From assembly GCA_903901335.1 (NCBI GenBank), contig CAIUQR010000034.1, forward strand, positions 1 through 64,000: 64,000 bases of DNA, read 5' to 3'. The DNA comes from an uncultured delta proteobacterium (GTDB lineage Bacteria; Desulfobacterota; Desulfobulbia; Desulfobulbales; Desulfocapsaceae). This document shows, one piece after another, positions 8,722 to 15,988 of this stretch (the stretch's first letter is position 1; every line of letters begins with the position of its first letter). Below the pieces are notes generated by a model. It did not search any database, was not told the DNA's origin, and saw only the letters and a program-made list of their open reading frames with translations. The position numbers and the translations under genes are program-made.

Positions 8722-10173
8722 CTAGGACTTCCGCCAGCCGATGCGAAGAAAACAACGCGTACCGTCCTGGACTCGGAAATCGTGATCGATACGCAATCCA
8801 ACGATCGCAATAACTTTGCCTTCCGATACGAGGGCCGGGGAAAAACGCCGATCCTGGCGGGGAATTTTGGCGTCAGTCAGGAAGCGATTGATTTTCTTTC
8901 TTCCCGTGGCCCCCAAGGGTCTGAACCGTTCTCCCGGCAGCGGGTTCCGCAGCAGCAGGGGGAAGGTGATCCGATCCGCATCCAGCAGGAGTTCGTTGTC
9001 GTGTAATATGCCAGGCGTTTCCGGCTGCACGGTCACCGAAAGGACATGGCCGGCAATAGGGAAAATGCCTGGTCCTTCCACCGTCAGAGAAAATGCGGTG
9101 TTTTCCAGCCCGCTTCCCCTGAATCCTTCCCTGCCGGCGGGATGGGAAAAAAGAATCTCTTCGTTTCTCTTCCAGACCCGTAATCCAAGCCCAAGATGCG
9201 TTTCAGATCCATTGCCGCCATCCTTGATCAGATGGCGGATCTGCTCAATCTGACGAAATCCCGGTCGTGTCAGCATCATCCAGCAGACCTTCTCCAGGAC
9301 TCTCCGCTGCAGGGCCAGATGGCAGTCAAGGAAAGATCGGGCGTTGATCCTGATCGTTTCAGGACACGGCTCGGTGCCGGAAAGCCGGTTTCCACTTACC
9401 TCGACCAGGTGTCTGAATACATCCTCCGTAAGCTGCTCCAGAAGTTCCTCTTCAGACTTCAGTATTTCCGCTGTCTGCAGCAGGTTTTGACGGATCGAGG
9501 TGTTGAAGTTCTGCTCAAGATACGGCAGGAGATCAAGACGGACCTTATTTCGCAGAAAGAGGCGTTGCTGGTTTGAGCTGTCCAGACAGAAGGGGATGGC
9601 CTTTATTTCCAGGTAATCGATCAGGGCCTGTTTTGTTTCCTGCAACAGCGGCCTGACAATCGTATTCCGGCGCAGCGCCATGCCGGAGAGGCCTTTTCTG
9701 CCGCTGCCGCGGATGAGGCGGATGAGTATCTCCTCCGCCTGGTCGTCAACGGTATGCGCCACCGCTATTACTGTTCCGCCATGCTGTCTGCGGGCGTCTT
9801 CCAGGGCATTATACCGCTGGGTCCGTGCCGCCTCTTCAAGCGAGGCTCCCGTGCGTTTCCGCTCTGCGTGAACGTCAATTTCCGGCGTCTCAAATGGAAT
9901 GTTCAGACTGCTGCACAAGTCTTTGATCAGGCGGATTTCAGCGCCGATCTCATCGGGGCGCAGCCCATGGTTCACATAGACGGCAATGAGCCTGGCGTGT
10001 ATATTGATTCGATAGAGAAGGTGGAGCAGGGCAATTGAGTCAGGTCCACCGGAAACGGCGACAATGACGGTATCGTGTTCTGAAAAGAGACGATGCGTGA
10101 TAACCTGGTTTTTAACCCGTTTCAGCAAGGTCTCCTGGTGGCAGGTATCCGGTGGTTTTTTTTTCACAGGCAA
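8722..10173 (-). CDS. tilS: tRNA(Ile)-lysidine synthase TilS
   Basis: A 483-residue enzyme that converts C34 of the CAU-anticodon tRNA(Ile) to lysidine using ATP and lysine. The N-type ATP pyrophosphatase loop SGGPDSIALLH is at about residues 41-51. The HTVDDQAEEILIRLIRGSG segment and the NKVRLDLLPYLE helix are typical of TilS. The C-terminal TilS_C domain (LLLRNPLPGERFRPLGATG then the closing IVGLRIDH) is present. It converges on selB with a 49-base gap. It is essential in most bacteria, so I expect it to be intact, and it is. Confidence 0.95.
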   Translation of the reverse strand: MPVKKKPPDTCHQETLLKRVKNQVITHRLFSEHDTVIVAVSGGPDSIALLHLLYRINIHARLIAVYVNHGLRPDEIGAEIRLIKDLCSSLNIPFETPEIDVHAERKRTGASLEEAARTQRYNALEDARRQHGGTVIAVAHTVDDQAEEILIRLIRGSGRKGLSGMALRRNTIVRPLLQETKQALIDYLEIKAIPFCLDSSNQQRLFLRNKVRLDLLPYLEQNFNTSIRQNLLQTAEILKSEEELLEQLTEDVFRHLVEVSGNRLSGTEPCPETIRINARSFLDCHLALQRRVLEKVCWMMLTRPGFRQIEQIRHLIKDGGNGSETHLGLGLRVWKRNEEILFSHPAGREGFRGSGLENTAFSLTVEGPGIFPIAGHVLSVTVQPETPGILHDNELLLDADRITFPLLLRNPLPGERFRPLGATGRKKINRFLTDAKIPRQDRRFSPALVSEGKVIAIVGLRIDHDFRVQDGTRCFLRIGWRKS

Positions 10174-10271
10174 GCTTTTGGTTTAATTCTTAATGAATGA
10201 TTGGTATATCATACGCAGCAAGCTTGTGCAACTACGTCGTTGTATCCAAAAATGAGGAGTATTTACGGCTG

Positions 10272-10697
10272 ATGGCGCGAAAGATGAAGATACTTATTGT
10301 CGAAGATGAATATATCAGCCGGGTACTTTTATCTGAGATGCTCTCTGCGTTTGGCACCTGCCATGTAGCAATCGATGGGAAGGAGGCCGTTACGATTTTG
10401 GAGCGTTCGTTTGAGACGAAGGAGCGGTTCGATCTGGTATGTCTGGATATCATGATGCCTGAGCTTGACGGTCAAGAGGTGTTGCATTGCATCAGGAATA
10501 TGGAGAAATCCATGAATATCAATCGGGCTGAAGCCACGAAGGTGATTATGACGACAGCCTTGGATGATTCAAAAAATATCATGCAGGCCTTCACGAAAGG
10601 CCATTGTGAAGCCTATCTGACCAAACCGATAGACAGAGTCAAACTTATGCAGCATTTACAGGAATTGAAACTGATTGATTATGCACTAAGAACTTGA
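10272..10697 (+). CDS. Single-domain response regulator (CheY-like)
   Basis: A receiver domain of about 141 residues with no output domain. The acidic pocket is VEDE near the N-terminus, the phospho-acceptor aspartate is in CLDIMMPELDG near residue 58, the switch threonine is in VIMTTA, and the conserved lysine is in LTKPID near residue 117. A longer frame opens at 10197, but TGAGGAG at 10253-10259 favours the ATG at 10272; the ATG at 10284 is also possible. It lies 71 bases before an HPt-domain gene on the same strand, so the two probably form a phosphorelay module whose kinase is elsewhere. Confidence 0.85.
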   Translation: MARKMKILIVEDEYISRVLLSEMLSAFGTCHVAIDGKEAVTILERSFETKERFDLVCLDIMMPELDGQEVLHCIRNMEKSMNINRAEATKVIMTTALDDSKNIMQAFTKGHCEAYLTKPIDRVKLMQHLQELKLIDYALRT

Positions 10698-10768
10698 CCG
10701 AATGAACAGTTATGAGCATCATTTTTTTAAATGATTTCGACACGTGCAGTTTTACAAGTGGAGGACCT

Positions 10769-11107
10769 ATGACCTCGCAGCAGTATGTCAATCAGATTAA
10801 ATCGTATCTTTCCAAACAGTTCAGCCTGGGGGAGGAACAGGTTTCTGCGATGCTGCCAAGTTTTATTTCGACCCTTTCAGGGCATATGATAAATCTTGAG
10901 AAGGCCTGTGCCGGCGGTAATCTGGAAGTACTGGGTAAATGCGGCCATACGATCAAGGGTGCTTTTTTAAATCTCGGTCTGACGGATTGCGCCGAAATCG
11001 CGATGCAGATAGAACGGAAAGTAAAAGAAGGAGACCTGTCCACTGATTATGCCCGGTTGGTGGCAAACCTGCGGCAGAAAATTGACGTGATAATCCATGA
11101 TCGTTGA
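10769..11107 (+). CDS. Histidine phosphotransfer (HPt) protein
   Basis: A 112-residue stand-alone HPt domain. The phosphorylatable histidine lies in KCGHTIKGAFLNLG near residue 59, matching the HxxKG signature. The rest is a predicted four-helix bundle. A longer frame begins at 10712, but GGAGG at 10760-10764 sits right before the ATG at 10769, which starts MTSQQYV, so I use that start. Such proteins shuttle phosphate between a hybrid kinase and a response regulator. The neighbouring orphan receiver is the obvious partner. No kinase is visible nearby. Confidence 0.85.
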   Translation: MTSQQYVNQIKSYLSKQFSLGEEQVSAMLPSFISTLSGHMINLEKACAGGNLEVLGKCGHTIKGAFLNLGLTDCAEIAMQIERKVKEGDLSTDYARLVANLRQKIDVIIHDR

Positions 11108-11152
11108 CAGGTATATCGCTTTCTATTTTTACTGAAAATCGCCGCGGGATAT

Positions 11153-11173
11153 ATTGCTGGTCTGCTATCCCGC
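11153..11173 (-). terminator. Possible terminator after mpl
   Basis: GCGGGATA at 11144-11151 pairs with TATCCCGC at 11166-11173 across a 14-base loop. On the minus strand the hairpin is followed by GGCGATTTTC, a weak T-run. The stem overlaps the mpl stop codon region. It could terminate the minus-strand mpl transcript between the convergent mpl and HPt genes. Confidence 0.35.
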
Positions 11174-12610
11174 CTGCAGTATCTCCAGCAAACGGGAATG
11201 GATATTATCAAAGCCGCCGTTAGAGAGGATGGCGACGATATCGCCTGCCTTCAGGATGGTCTGCAGGTGGTCGAGGATTTCGACGGTTGTTGGAAAAGAC
11301 CTCGCTGATAAGTGGCGACCTCTGAGATCTTTTGCCAGCTTTTCGGCGGAAAAATGATCCTGGGCTGAAATATTTTCCAAGGGAAGCGGGTTTCGTATCA
11401 GTACTGTGTCGGCAGAATCGAAGGAACTGACGTAATCTTTTTGAAAAACAGCCCTTCGTGACGAGTTTGTCCGTGGTTCAAAAACGACAATCAGGCGGTT
11501 CCCGGCATAAGCCGATTTTAAGCCTGCGAGGGTCTCCCGTACCGCGGTCGGATGGTGGGCAAAATCGTCGATGACCGTAATTCCTCGCACTACACCCCGC
11601 ACTTCCTGTCGTCTTTTCACTCCCTTGAATGTGCTCAGACCGCCTTCAATAGTTTTTTTATCAACGCCGATATGGTGCAAGACAGCAACCACGGCCAGAC
11701 TGTTCAGGCAGTTGTGGCGACCGGAGAGAGAGACCGTCATGTCGGCCCATTCTCCACCACGATGACGGACGGTAAAATGACTCTTTCCGTTCCGGAACAC
11801 GACGTCATGGAGAGACCAGTCAAGACCGGTTGTCGTCCCGTATCCCTGCACCGGACAGGGCGCATTCGCCACCACCTCGGCAACATTTTCATCATCGAGA
11901 CAAGCAACAATCAGACCATTTGCTGGAAGCAGGGAGACGAATTTTCTGAAGGATCGCTTGATCTGGTCGAGATCGGAGAAGATATCGGCATGGTCGAACT
12001 CTACCGATGTAATAATAGCAATATCAGGATGATAGTGAAGAAATTTAGATTCTTTATCAAAGAAGGCAGTATCATATTCGTCGCCTTCGGAGATGAAATA
12101 GCTTCCTTGACCAAGACGGAAATTCTGTTGAAATTCCTGGACAATGCCGCCTATCATGAATGACGGGTCCAGACCGGCATGATGGAGTGCTGAGGCGAGC
12201 AGTGAACAGGTTGTTGTTTTTCCGTGTGTTCCTGCAACCACCAGGGAGGTCTTTCGGGCGATAAAAAAGCGGGAGAGCGCCTGGGGAAAAGAGAGGTAAG
12301 GGATTCTCAGATCGGCCAGTGCCACGGCCTCCGGATTCTTTCTGGTGATCACGTTTCCGACGATGACTAAATCCGGTGCAGGCAAGAGATTTTCAGCACC
12401 ATAACCGTCTTTGATCGGGATACCTATCTGCCGGAGAAAATCAGACATAGGCGGATAGACATGGTTATCCGAGCCACTCACCTGAAAGCCGACCTGTTGC
12501 AGCATCCCGGCCAGTGCAGCCATCCCCGTGCCGCAGATTCCCATGATATGAATGGTTCTGATATTCTCCGGGACGCAATTCAGTTGTGGATCAAGTTCGA
12601 TGGAGTTCAT
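11165..12610 (-). CDS. mpl: UDP-MurNAc:L-Ala-gamma-D-Glu-meso-DAP ligase Mpl
   Basis: A 481-residue Mur ligase family enzyme that re-attaches the recovered tripeptide to UDP-N-acetylmuramic acid in peptidoglycan recycling. The N-terminal Rossmann motif is HIMGICGTGMAALAG. The ATP-binding P-loop GTHGKTTTCSLLASAL is near residue 128, and the central domain holds SEGDEYDTAFFDK. The SEGDEYD sequence and the length separate Mpl from MurC. It implies meso-DAP peptidoglycan in a Gram-negative envelope. Its ATG overlaps the stop of the small gene upstream by four bases (ATGA), so the two are translationally coupled. Confidence 0.92.
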   Translation of the reverse strand: MNSIELDPQLNCVPENIRTIHIMGICGTGMAALAGMLQQVGFQVSGSDNHVYPPMSDFLRQIGIPIKDGYGAENLLPAPDLVIVGNVITRKNPEAVALADLRIPYLSFPQALSRFFIARKTSLVVAGTHGKTTTCSLLASALHHAGLDPSFMIGGIVQEFQQNFRLGQGSYFISEGDEYDTAFFDKESKFLHYHPDIAIITSVEFDHADIFSDLDQIKRSFRKFVSLLPANGLIVACLDDENVAEVVANAPCPVQGYGTTTGLDWSLHDVVFRNGKSHFTVRHRGGEWADMTVSLSGRHNCLNSLAVVAVLHHIGVDKKTIEGGLSTFKGVKRRQEVRGVVRGITVIDDFAHHPTAVRETLAGLKSAYAGNRLIVVFEPRTNSSRRAVFQKDYVSSFDSADTVLIRNPLPLENISAQDHFSAEKLAKDLRGRHLSARSFPTTVEILDHLQTILKAGDIVAILSNGGFDNIHSRLLEILQAG

Positions 12611-12798
12611 TTCGGCTGAGCGGTTTCTTTGACGGTGGTGTGGATGCTCTTGAAGGCCTGATCGAAGGTCGCCGGTGTTAATCTTCCCATCTCAATGAAT
12701 TTAATAGCGATTTCTTTAGAAATCTTGAGAAGGGTTTCTTTAGAAACCTGTTGATTCTTTTCAAGATCAGATCCGCTGTCTTTAGCAGTTGACGACAT
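12607..12798 (-). CDS. Small helical protein coupled to mpl
   Basis: A 63-residue soluble protein, acidic at the N-terminus, with a predicted amphipathic pair of helices (KETLLKISKEIAIKFIEMG then LTPATFDQAFKSIHTTVKE). I do not recognise a characterised family. The ATG at 12798 is preceded by AAAAAGG at a suitable distance; a GTG at 12801 is an alternative. The ATGA overlap with mpl shows it is a real, co-translated gene. Small proteins with a helix-turn-helix of this type can be regulators, but nothing here proves that. Confidence 0.7.
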   Translation of the reverse strand: MSSTAKDSGSDLEKNQQVSKETLLKISKEIAIKFIEMGRLTPATFDQAFKSIHTTVKETAQPK

Positions 12799-12835
12799 CA
12801 CAGTACCTTTTTGTTTGGGTTTTTATAGAAAAAAT

Positions 12836-12885
12836 CGCCTCTGCCGTTGGAAGAAGGCCAATTCGTCACAAGAACGGCAGAGGCG
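12836..12885. terminator. Perfect 13-bp inverted repeat with T-tracts on both strands
   Basis: CGCCTCTGCCGTT (12836-12848) and AACGGCAGAGGCG (12873-12885) are perfect reverse complements around a 24-base loop. TTTTT follows on the plus strand and a comparable T-run follows on the minus strand. It has the form of a bidirectional rho-independent terminator, yet it lies between divergent genes, where no annotated gene ends. It may end a small RNA or an attenuated leader transcript. Confidence 0.55.
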
Positions 12886-13294
12886 TTTTTCGAGCAGGAA
12901 AAACCGATCAGGCCCTCCCTGAAGAAAATTGAGCGCGTTTCGCAACAGGTGTTCTTTTTCTTGAAATTACAGCCAGCCGGTAACGATTGCTTCTTACCAT
13001 TCTTATGGGGCAGAATCAAGAGCAGGATGAATGTTCCATTGCTTGTCCTGAGGTCATTTTCTCTCCAATCGACGACTCATCAATAGATAGCCATGCCTCC
13101 TTGAAAAATCTTGCTAAGACAGCATAAATCAGATATTCTGATCACTCTCCAAGGGAATTATTCGCCTCGAGGAGGAACTGAAAAAAGTCCCGTTTATCGG
13201 GTGCAGATTTTTTATCCTTTTTCGGGAAAACGAATGAAAGTGCCTGACTCCTTTCGTTCGGCCCAGAGCATCAGTCACTATCCAACCAGTATAC
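12886..13294. other. Intergenic region before the sulfatase gene
   Basis: About 410 bases with no credible gene on either strand; short frames here lack start signals and family features. It presumably carries the promoter of the sulfatase gene at 13295 and, if the terminator-like repeat to its left is used by a minus-strand RNA, the promoter of that RNA. Confidence 0.4.
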
Positions 13295-15097
13295 ATGTCG
13301 CCGGAATCTCATCTACCATCTTTCTTTGCTTCCACAAACTACGGAAAATGCCTTAAAACGGCTTTGACGAGAATTGCGCCGTATCCTTTCCTGATTCTGG
13401 TCCTCCTGACGGTCTCCTGGTTCTTCGGCCGGATTGGCGGCATAGATGATTTTTCCAGTGCCTTTCGTTACGACCCGCCGTACCTGTTTCTGATTTTCGC
13501 AGCCCTCCTCTATACGATGCGGCCCGGCATCTGGAGGGTGGCGATAGCAGTGATTCCTTTCATACTTCTCTATGCAGGCACGGATCTTTACTATATCTTT
13601 TTGCAGAGTATCTTTAAACTGGATGATATTTTTCTGCTGTCCGAGGGACTCAATGTCTGTCCAGCCTGGATCCGGGCAGGAATCTTTACAAGCCTGTTTG
13701 TCTGGGCCATAAGCTTTATCTACTTCCTTAAACGCCGTCCCAGGCAATTCGTCGTACCTGTCCTGCTGTTTATCCTCGCGGCAGGGCCACCGGTTGCGGC
13801 CTACAGGATGCCGAAGCAGTTTCTTGATGTGACTGAATTCCTGGGGGTCAGCGTTCTTCCATGGTCCGACCGCTGGACTGCGGCAATCATGGGCAGAACG
13901 GTTTCTCTCCTCCTCTTTGCGGCTGATAAACAAAGGGCACTGGATGAACTTGTTCTTCTGCCGAGAGTAGATGACCCCGATCGGGATCCGGTCCTGCTCA
14001 ACAATGCCTTGCATGAAAAACCTAATATTCACATCCTGGTTCTCGAATCCTTTCTTGATCCGCAGCTCTTCTCAAAGCTGAAATTCAAAACCCCGGTGTC
14101 CCCTCCCCAATTCGAGGCCGTCCGGAAGAAAATGCATATAGCTCAATCTCCGGTCTTCGGGGGCGGCACGGCCCAGGCCGAATTTGAGGTTCTCTGTGGT
14201 GCGCCGGCATATAAGCGTTATACTTCGGCTGAGTTTAATATGTTTGACGGTACATCGACCCCCTGTCTGCCCAATCTGCTTGCCGGTGCCGGCTATCGAA
14301 CAGTCGCGACACAGTCGTTTAAACCGGATTTTTTCAATTCGGAGAAGGCGTATCGATCCCTCGGATTTGAGGAGACCAATTTCCCCTCTATCTATGCAGG
14401 GAGCAGACCGACTTACCTGAAATACGATATTCCCGATAACTACATCTTCGACGGCGATCTGCTCTCTCAGAACCTCTCGTATGTTCAGAAGCTGCTGGCC
14501 GAGGGCCGTCCGTTTCTCAATTATACACTGGGTGTATACGGTCATATGCCCCACGAGACCGACACAACACGCTTTCCACCCATGGTTGATGTCGTCGGCG
14601 TCGACAAAAAATCCCAGACCTATCTGGCCATTCAGCAATTCTATTATCGAGCCGGCGCGGTCGCTGACTATCTGAAGAAGCTCAGGGAGATGGATCCGAA
14701 GGGGATCATCCTGGTGACCAGCGATCATCTTCCGCCGTTGGATCTCGGCCCTAAAACCTATCAGACATATGGGTACAGTGTCGAGAGTGCCGGCGGGGAA
14801 TTCCGGCAGAATATCTGGATCTACGATGGTCCGCAAAAAAAGAATACGTCCTGGCCGCACCATTATTTTGAGTATATGGATTTCATCCTCGATACCCTTA
14901 CCGAAGGACGCTTCTGTAAAGAGGTCGTCTGCAAGAACCGTCAGGCCTGGAGCCCCGAAAAGCTGACCGCCAGCTATGACAATCTCATGGTTCAGGGCGC
15001 GGGGGTTTTGAAAAAAACCGGCAGTCTTGTGGCCGGTTCTTCGCCTCGTTCTCCCGCAACCGATCTGGGGCAGCCGGCACAGCAACAAGTCCGGTAA
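13295..15097 (+). CDS. LtaS/MdoB-like membrane sulfatase-family phosphotransferase
   Basis: A 600-residue alkaline-phosphatase-superfamily protein. The first ~200 residues hold five or so membrane helices, then a periplasmic sulfatase-like domain begins at HILVLESFLDPQLF near residue 248. GGTAQAEFEVLCG provides the nucleophile region (threonine, as in LtaS/MdoB/OpgB phosphoglycerol transferases). VYGHMPHET and LVTSDHLPPL carry the metal ligands. It probably moves a phosphoglycerol-type group onto an envelope glycan. No clear ribosome-binding site precedes the ATG at 13295, so the start is uncertain. The Trm5-like gene starts 7 bases after its stop. Confidence 0.82.
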   Translation: MSPESHLPSFFASTNYGKCLKTALTRIAPYPFLILVLLTVSWFFGRIGGIDDFSSAFRYDPPYLFLIFAALLYTMRPGIWRVAIAVIPFILLYAGTDLYYIFLQSIFKLDDIFLLSEGLNVCPAWIRAGIFTSLFVWAISFIYFLKRRPRQFVVPVLLFILAAGPPVAAYRMPKQFLDVTEFLGVSVLPWSDRWTAAIMGRTVSLLLFAADKQRALDELVLLPRVDDPDRDPVLLNNALHEKPNIHILVLESFLDPQLFSKLKFKTPVSPPQFEAVRKKMHIAQSPVFGGGTAQAEFEVLCGAPAYKRYTSAEFNMFDGTSTPCLPNLLAGAGYRTVATQSFKPDFFNSEKAYRSLGFEETNFPSIYAGSRPTYLKYDIPDNYIFDGDLLSQNLSYVQKLLAEGRPFLNYTLGVYGHMPHETDTTRFPPMVDVVGVDKKSQTYLAIQQFYYRAGAVADYLKKLREMDPKGIILVTSDHLPPLDLGPKTYQTYGYSVESAGGEFRQNIWIYDGPQKKNTSWPHHYFEYMDFILDTLTEGRFCKEVVCKNRQAWSPEKLTASYDNLMVQGAGVLKKTGSLVAGSSPRSPATDLGQPAQQQVR

Positions 15098-15104
15098 GAA
15101 GAAC

Positions 15105-15929
15105 ATGAGACTGAAGGATGCCCTGAACACCGTCCTGCCCCAAGGGGAGTTGGATATGCTCGTGGGCTCCTTCGATATTGTCGGCGATATCGCCATCATT
15201 ATCATCCCGCCTGCACTTTCGGTCAGGGAGCACCTGATCGCTAAGGCGATCCTCAACACCCATAAGAATATTAAAACGGTGGCCAGACGGACCGGCAACT
15301 ATGGCGGTGAATTCCGGACCATAGATCTGACCGTGATTGGCGGAAAAGACCTGCAGGAGACGGAACACTGGGAAAACGGTGTTAGGTTCTTCCTGAATCC
15401 GGAGAAGGTCTACTATTCAGTGCGCAGCAGCAACGAACGGAAACGGATTGCATCGCTGGTCCGTCCGGGATCGGAAGCCCTGGTCCTGTTTTCCGGCATT
15501 GGGGCGTTTCCATTGGTCATTGCCGCCAACAGCCAGGCTGGGGAGATTGTCGGGATCGAAAAGAATCCCGATGCCCACCAGTATGCGCAGAAAAGCCTGG
15601 CCGGAAACAGGCGGATAAAAAATGTTGTGCTGTATGAAGGAGACGTGGCCGAGGTCCTGCCTCGATTGAACCGGACGTTCGACAGGGTTCTGATGCCGCT
15701 GCCGAAGACCGCGGCAGACTATCTGGCAATCGCAATTGCGGCAGTTCGGCCCGGCGGCCGGCTCCACTTCTATGATTTCCAGACCCTCGATGCCTTGCCC
15801 CGGTCGATAGAGAAAGTCCGCTGCGCCTGCGAAGACAATCATCGCCGACTGGCAGCCTCCGAAGTTGTTGTCTGCGGTCATTGCAGCCCGCAGACCTACC
15901 GGATCTGTGTCGATGCGCAGATTGAATAA
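15105..15929 (+). CDS. Archaeal-type Trm5 family tRNA (guanine37-N1)-methyltransferase
   Basis: A 274-residue class I SAM methyltransferase of the Met-10+/Trm5 family. SFDIVGDIAIIIIPPAL near the start is the family's D2 opening, GEFRTIDLTVI and KVYYSVRSSNERKRI precede the SAM domain, LVLFSGIGAFPLVIA binds SAM, and RVLMPLPKTAADYL matches the archaeal Trm5 catalytic motif 'MPLPK'. Bacteria normally make m1G37 with the unrelated SPOUT enzyme TrmD, so either this is redundant or it has another target. The N-terminal D1 domain of archaeal enzymes is absent. The ATG at 15105 follows the sulfatase stop by 7 bases; a longer frame from 15027 would overlap the sulfatase. Confidence 0.8.
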   Translation: MRLKDALNTVLPQGELDMLVGSFDIVGDIAIIIIPPALSVREHLIAKAILNTHKNIKTVARRTGNYGGEFRTIDLTVIGGKDLQETEHWENGVRFFLNPEKVYYSVRSSNERKRIASLVRPGSEALVLFSGIGAFPLVIAANSQAGEIVGIEKNPDAHQYAQKSLAGNRRIKNVVLYEGDVAEVLPRLNRTFDRVLMPLPKTAADYLAIAIAAVRPGGRLHFYDFQTLDALPRSIEKVRCACEDNHRRLAASEVVVCGHCSPQTYRICVDAQIE

Positions 15930-15930
15930 A

Positions 15931-15967
15931 AAAAGCCCCGCGGCAACTAAATTACCGCGGGGCTTTT
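15931..15967. terminator. Strong bidirectional rho-independent terminator
   Basis: AAAAGCCCCGCGG (15931-15943) pairs perfectly with CCGCGGGGCTTTT (15955-15967) across an 11-base loop. A T-run follows on both strands. It separates the convergent Trm5-like gene and the SQR-like gene, whose true stop (15989-15991) lies 22 bases away. Its position next to 15989, not 16235, agrees with the extended reading of that gene. Confidence 0.9.
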
Positions 15968-15988
15968 ATGTATCTCTGCTCTGATCTT

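Noticed and set aside
14072-15298. Long minus-strand frame of 408 codons
   Set aside because: It is fully antisense to the sulfatase gene and the start of the Trm5-like gene, which have clear motifs. It shows no family features.
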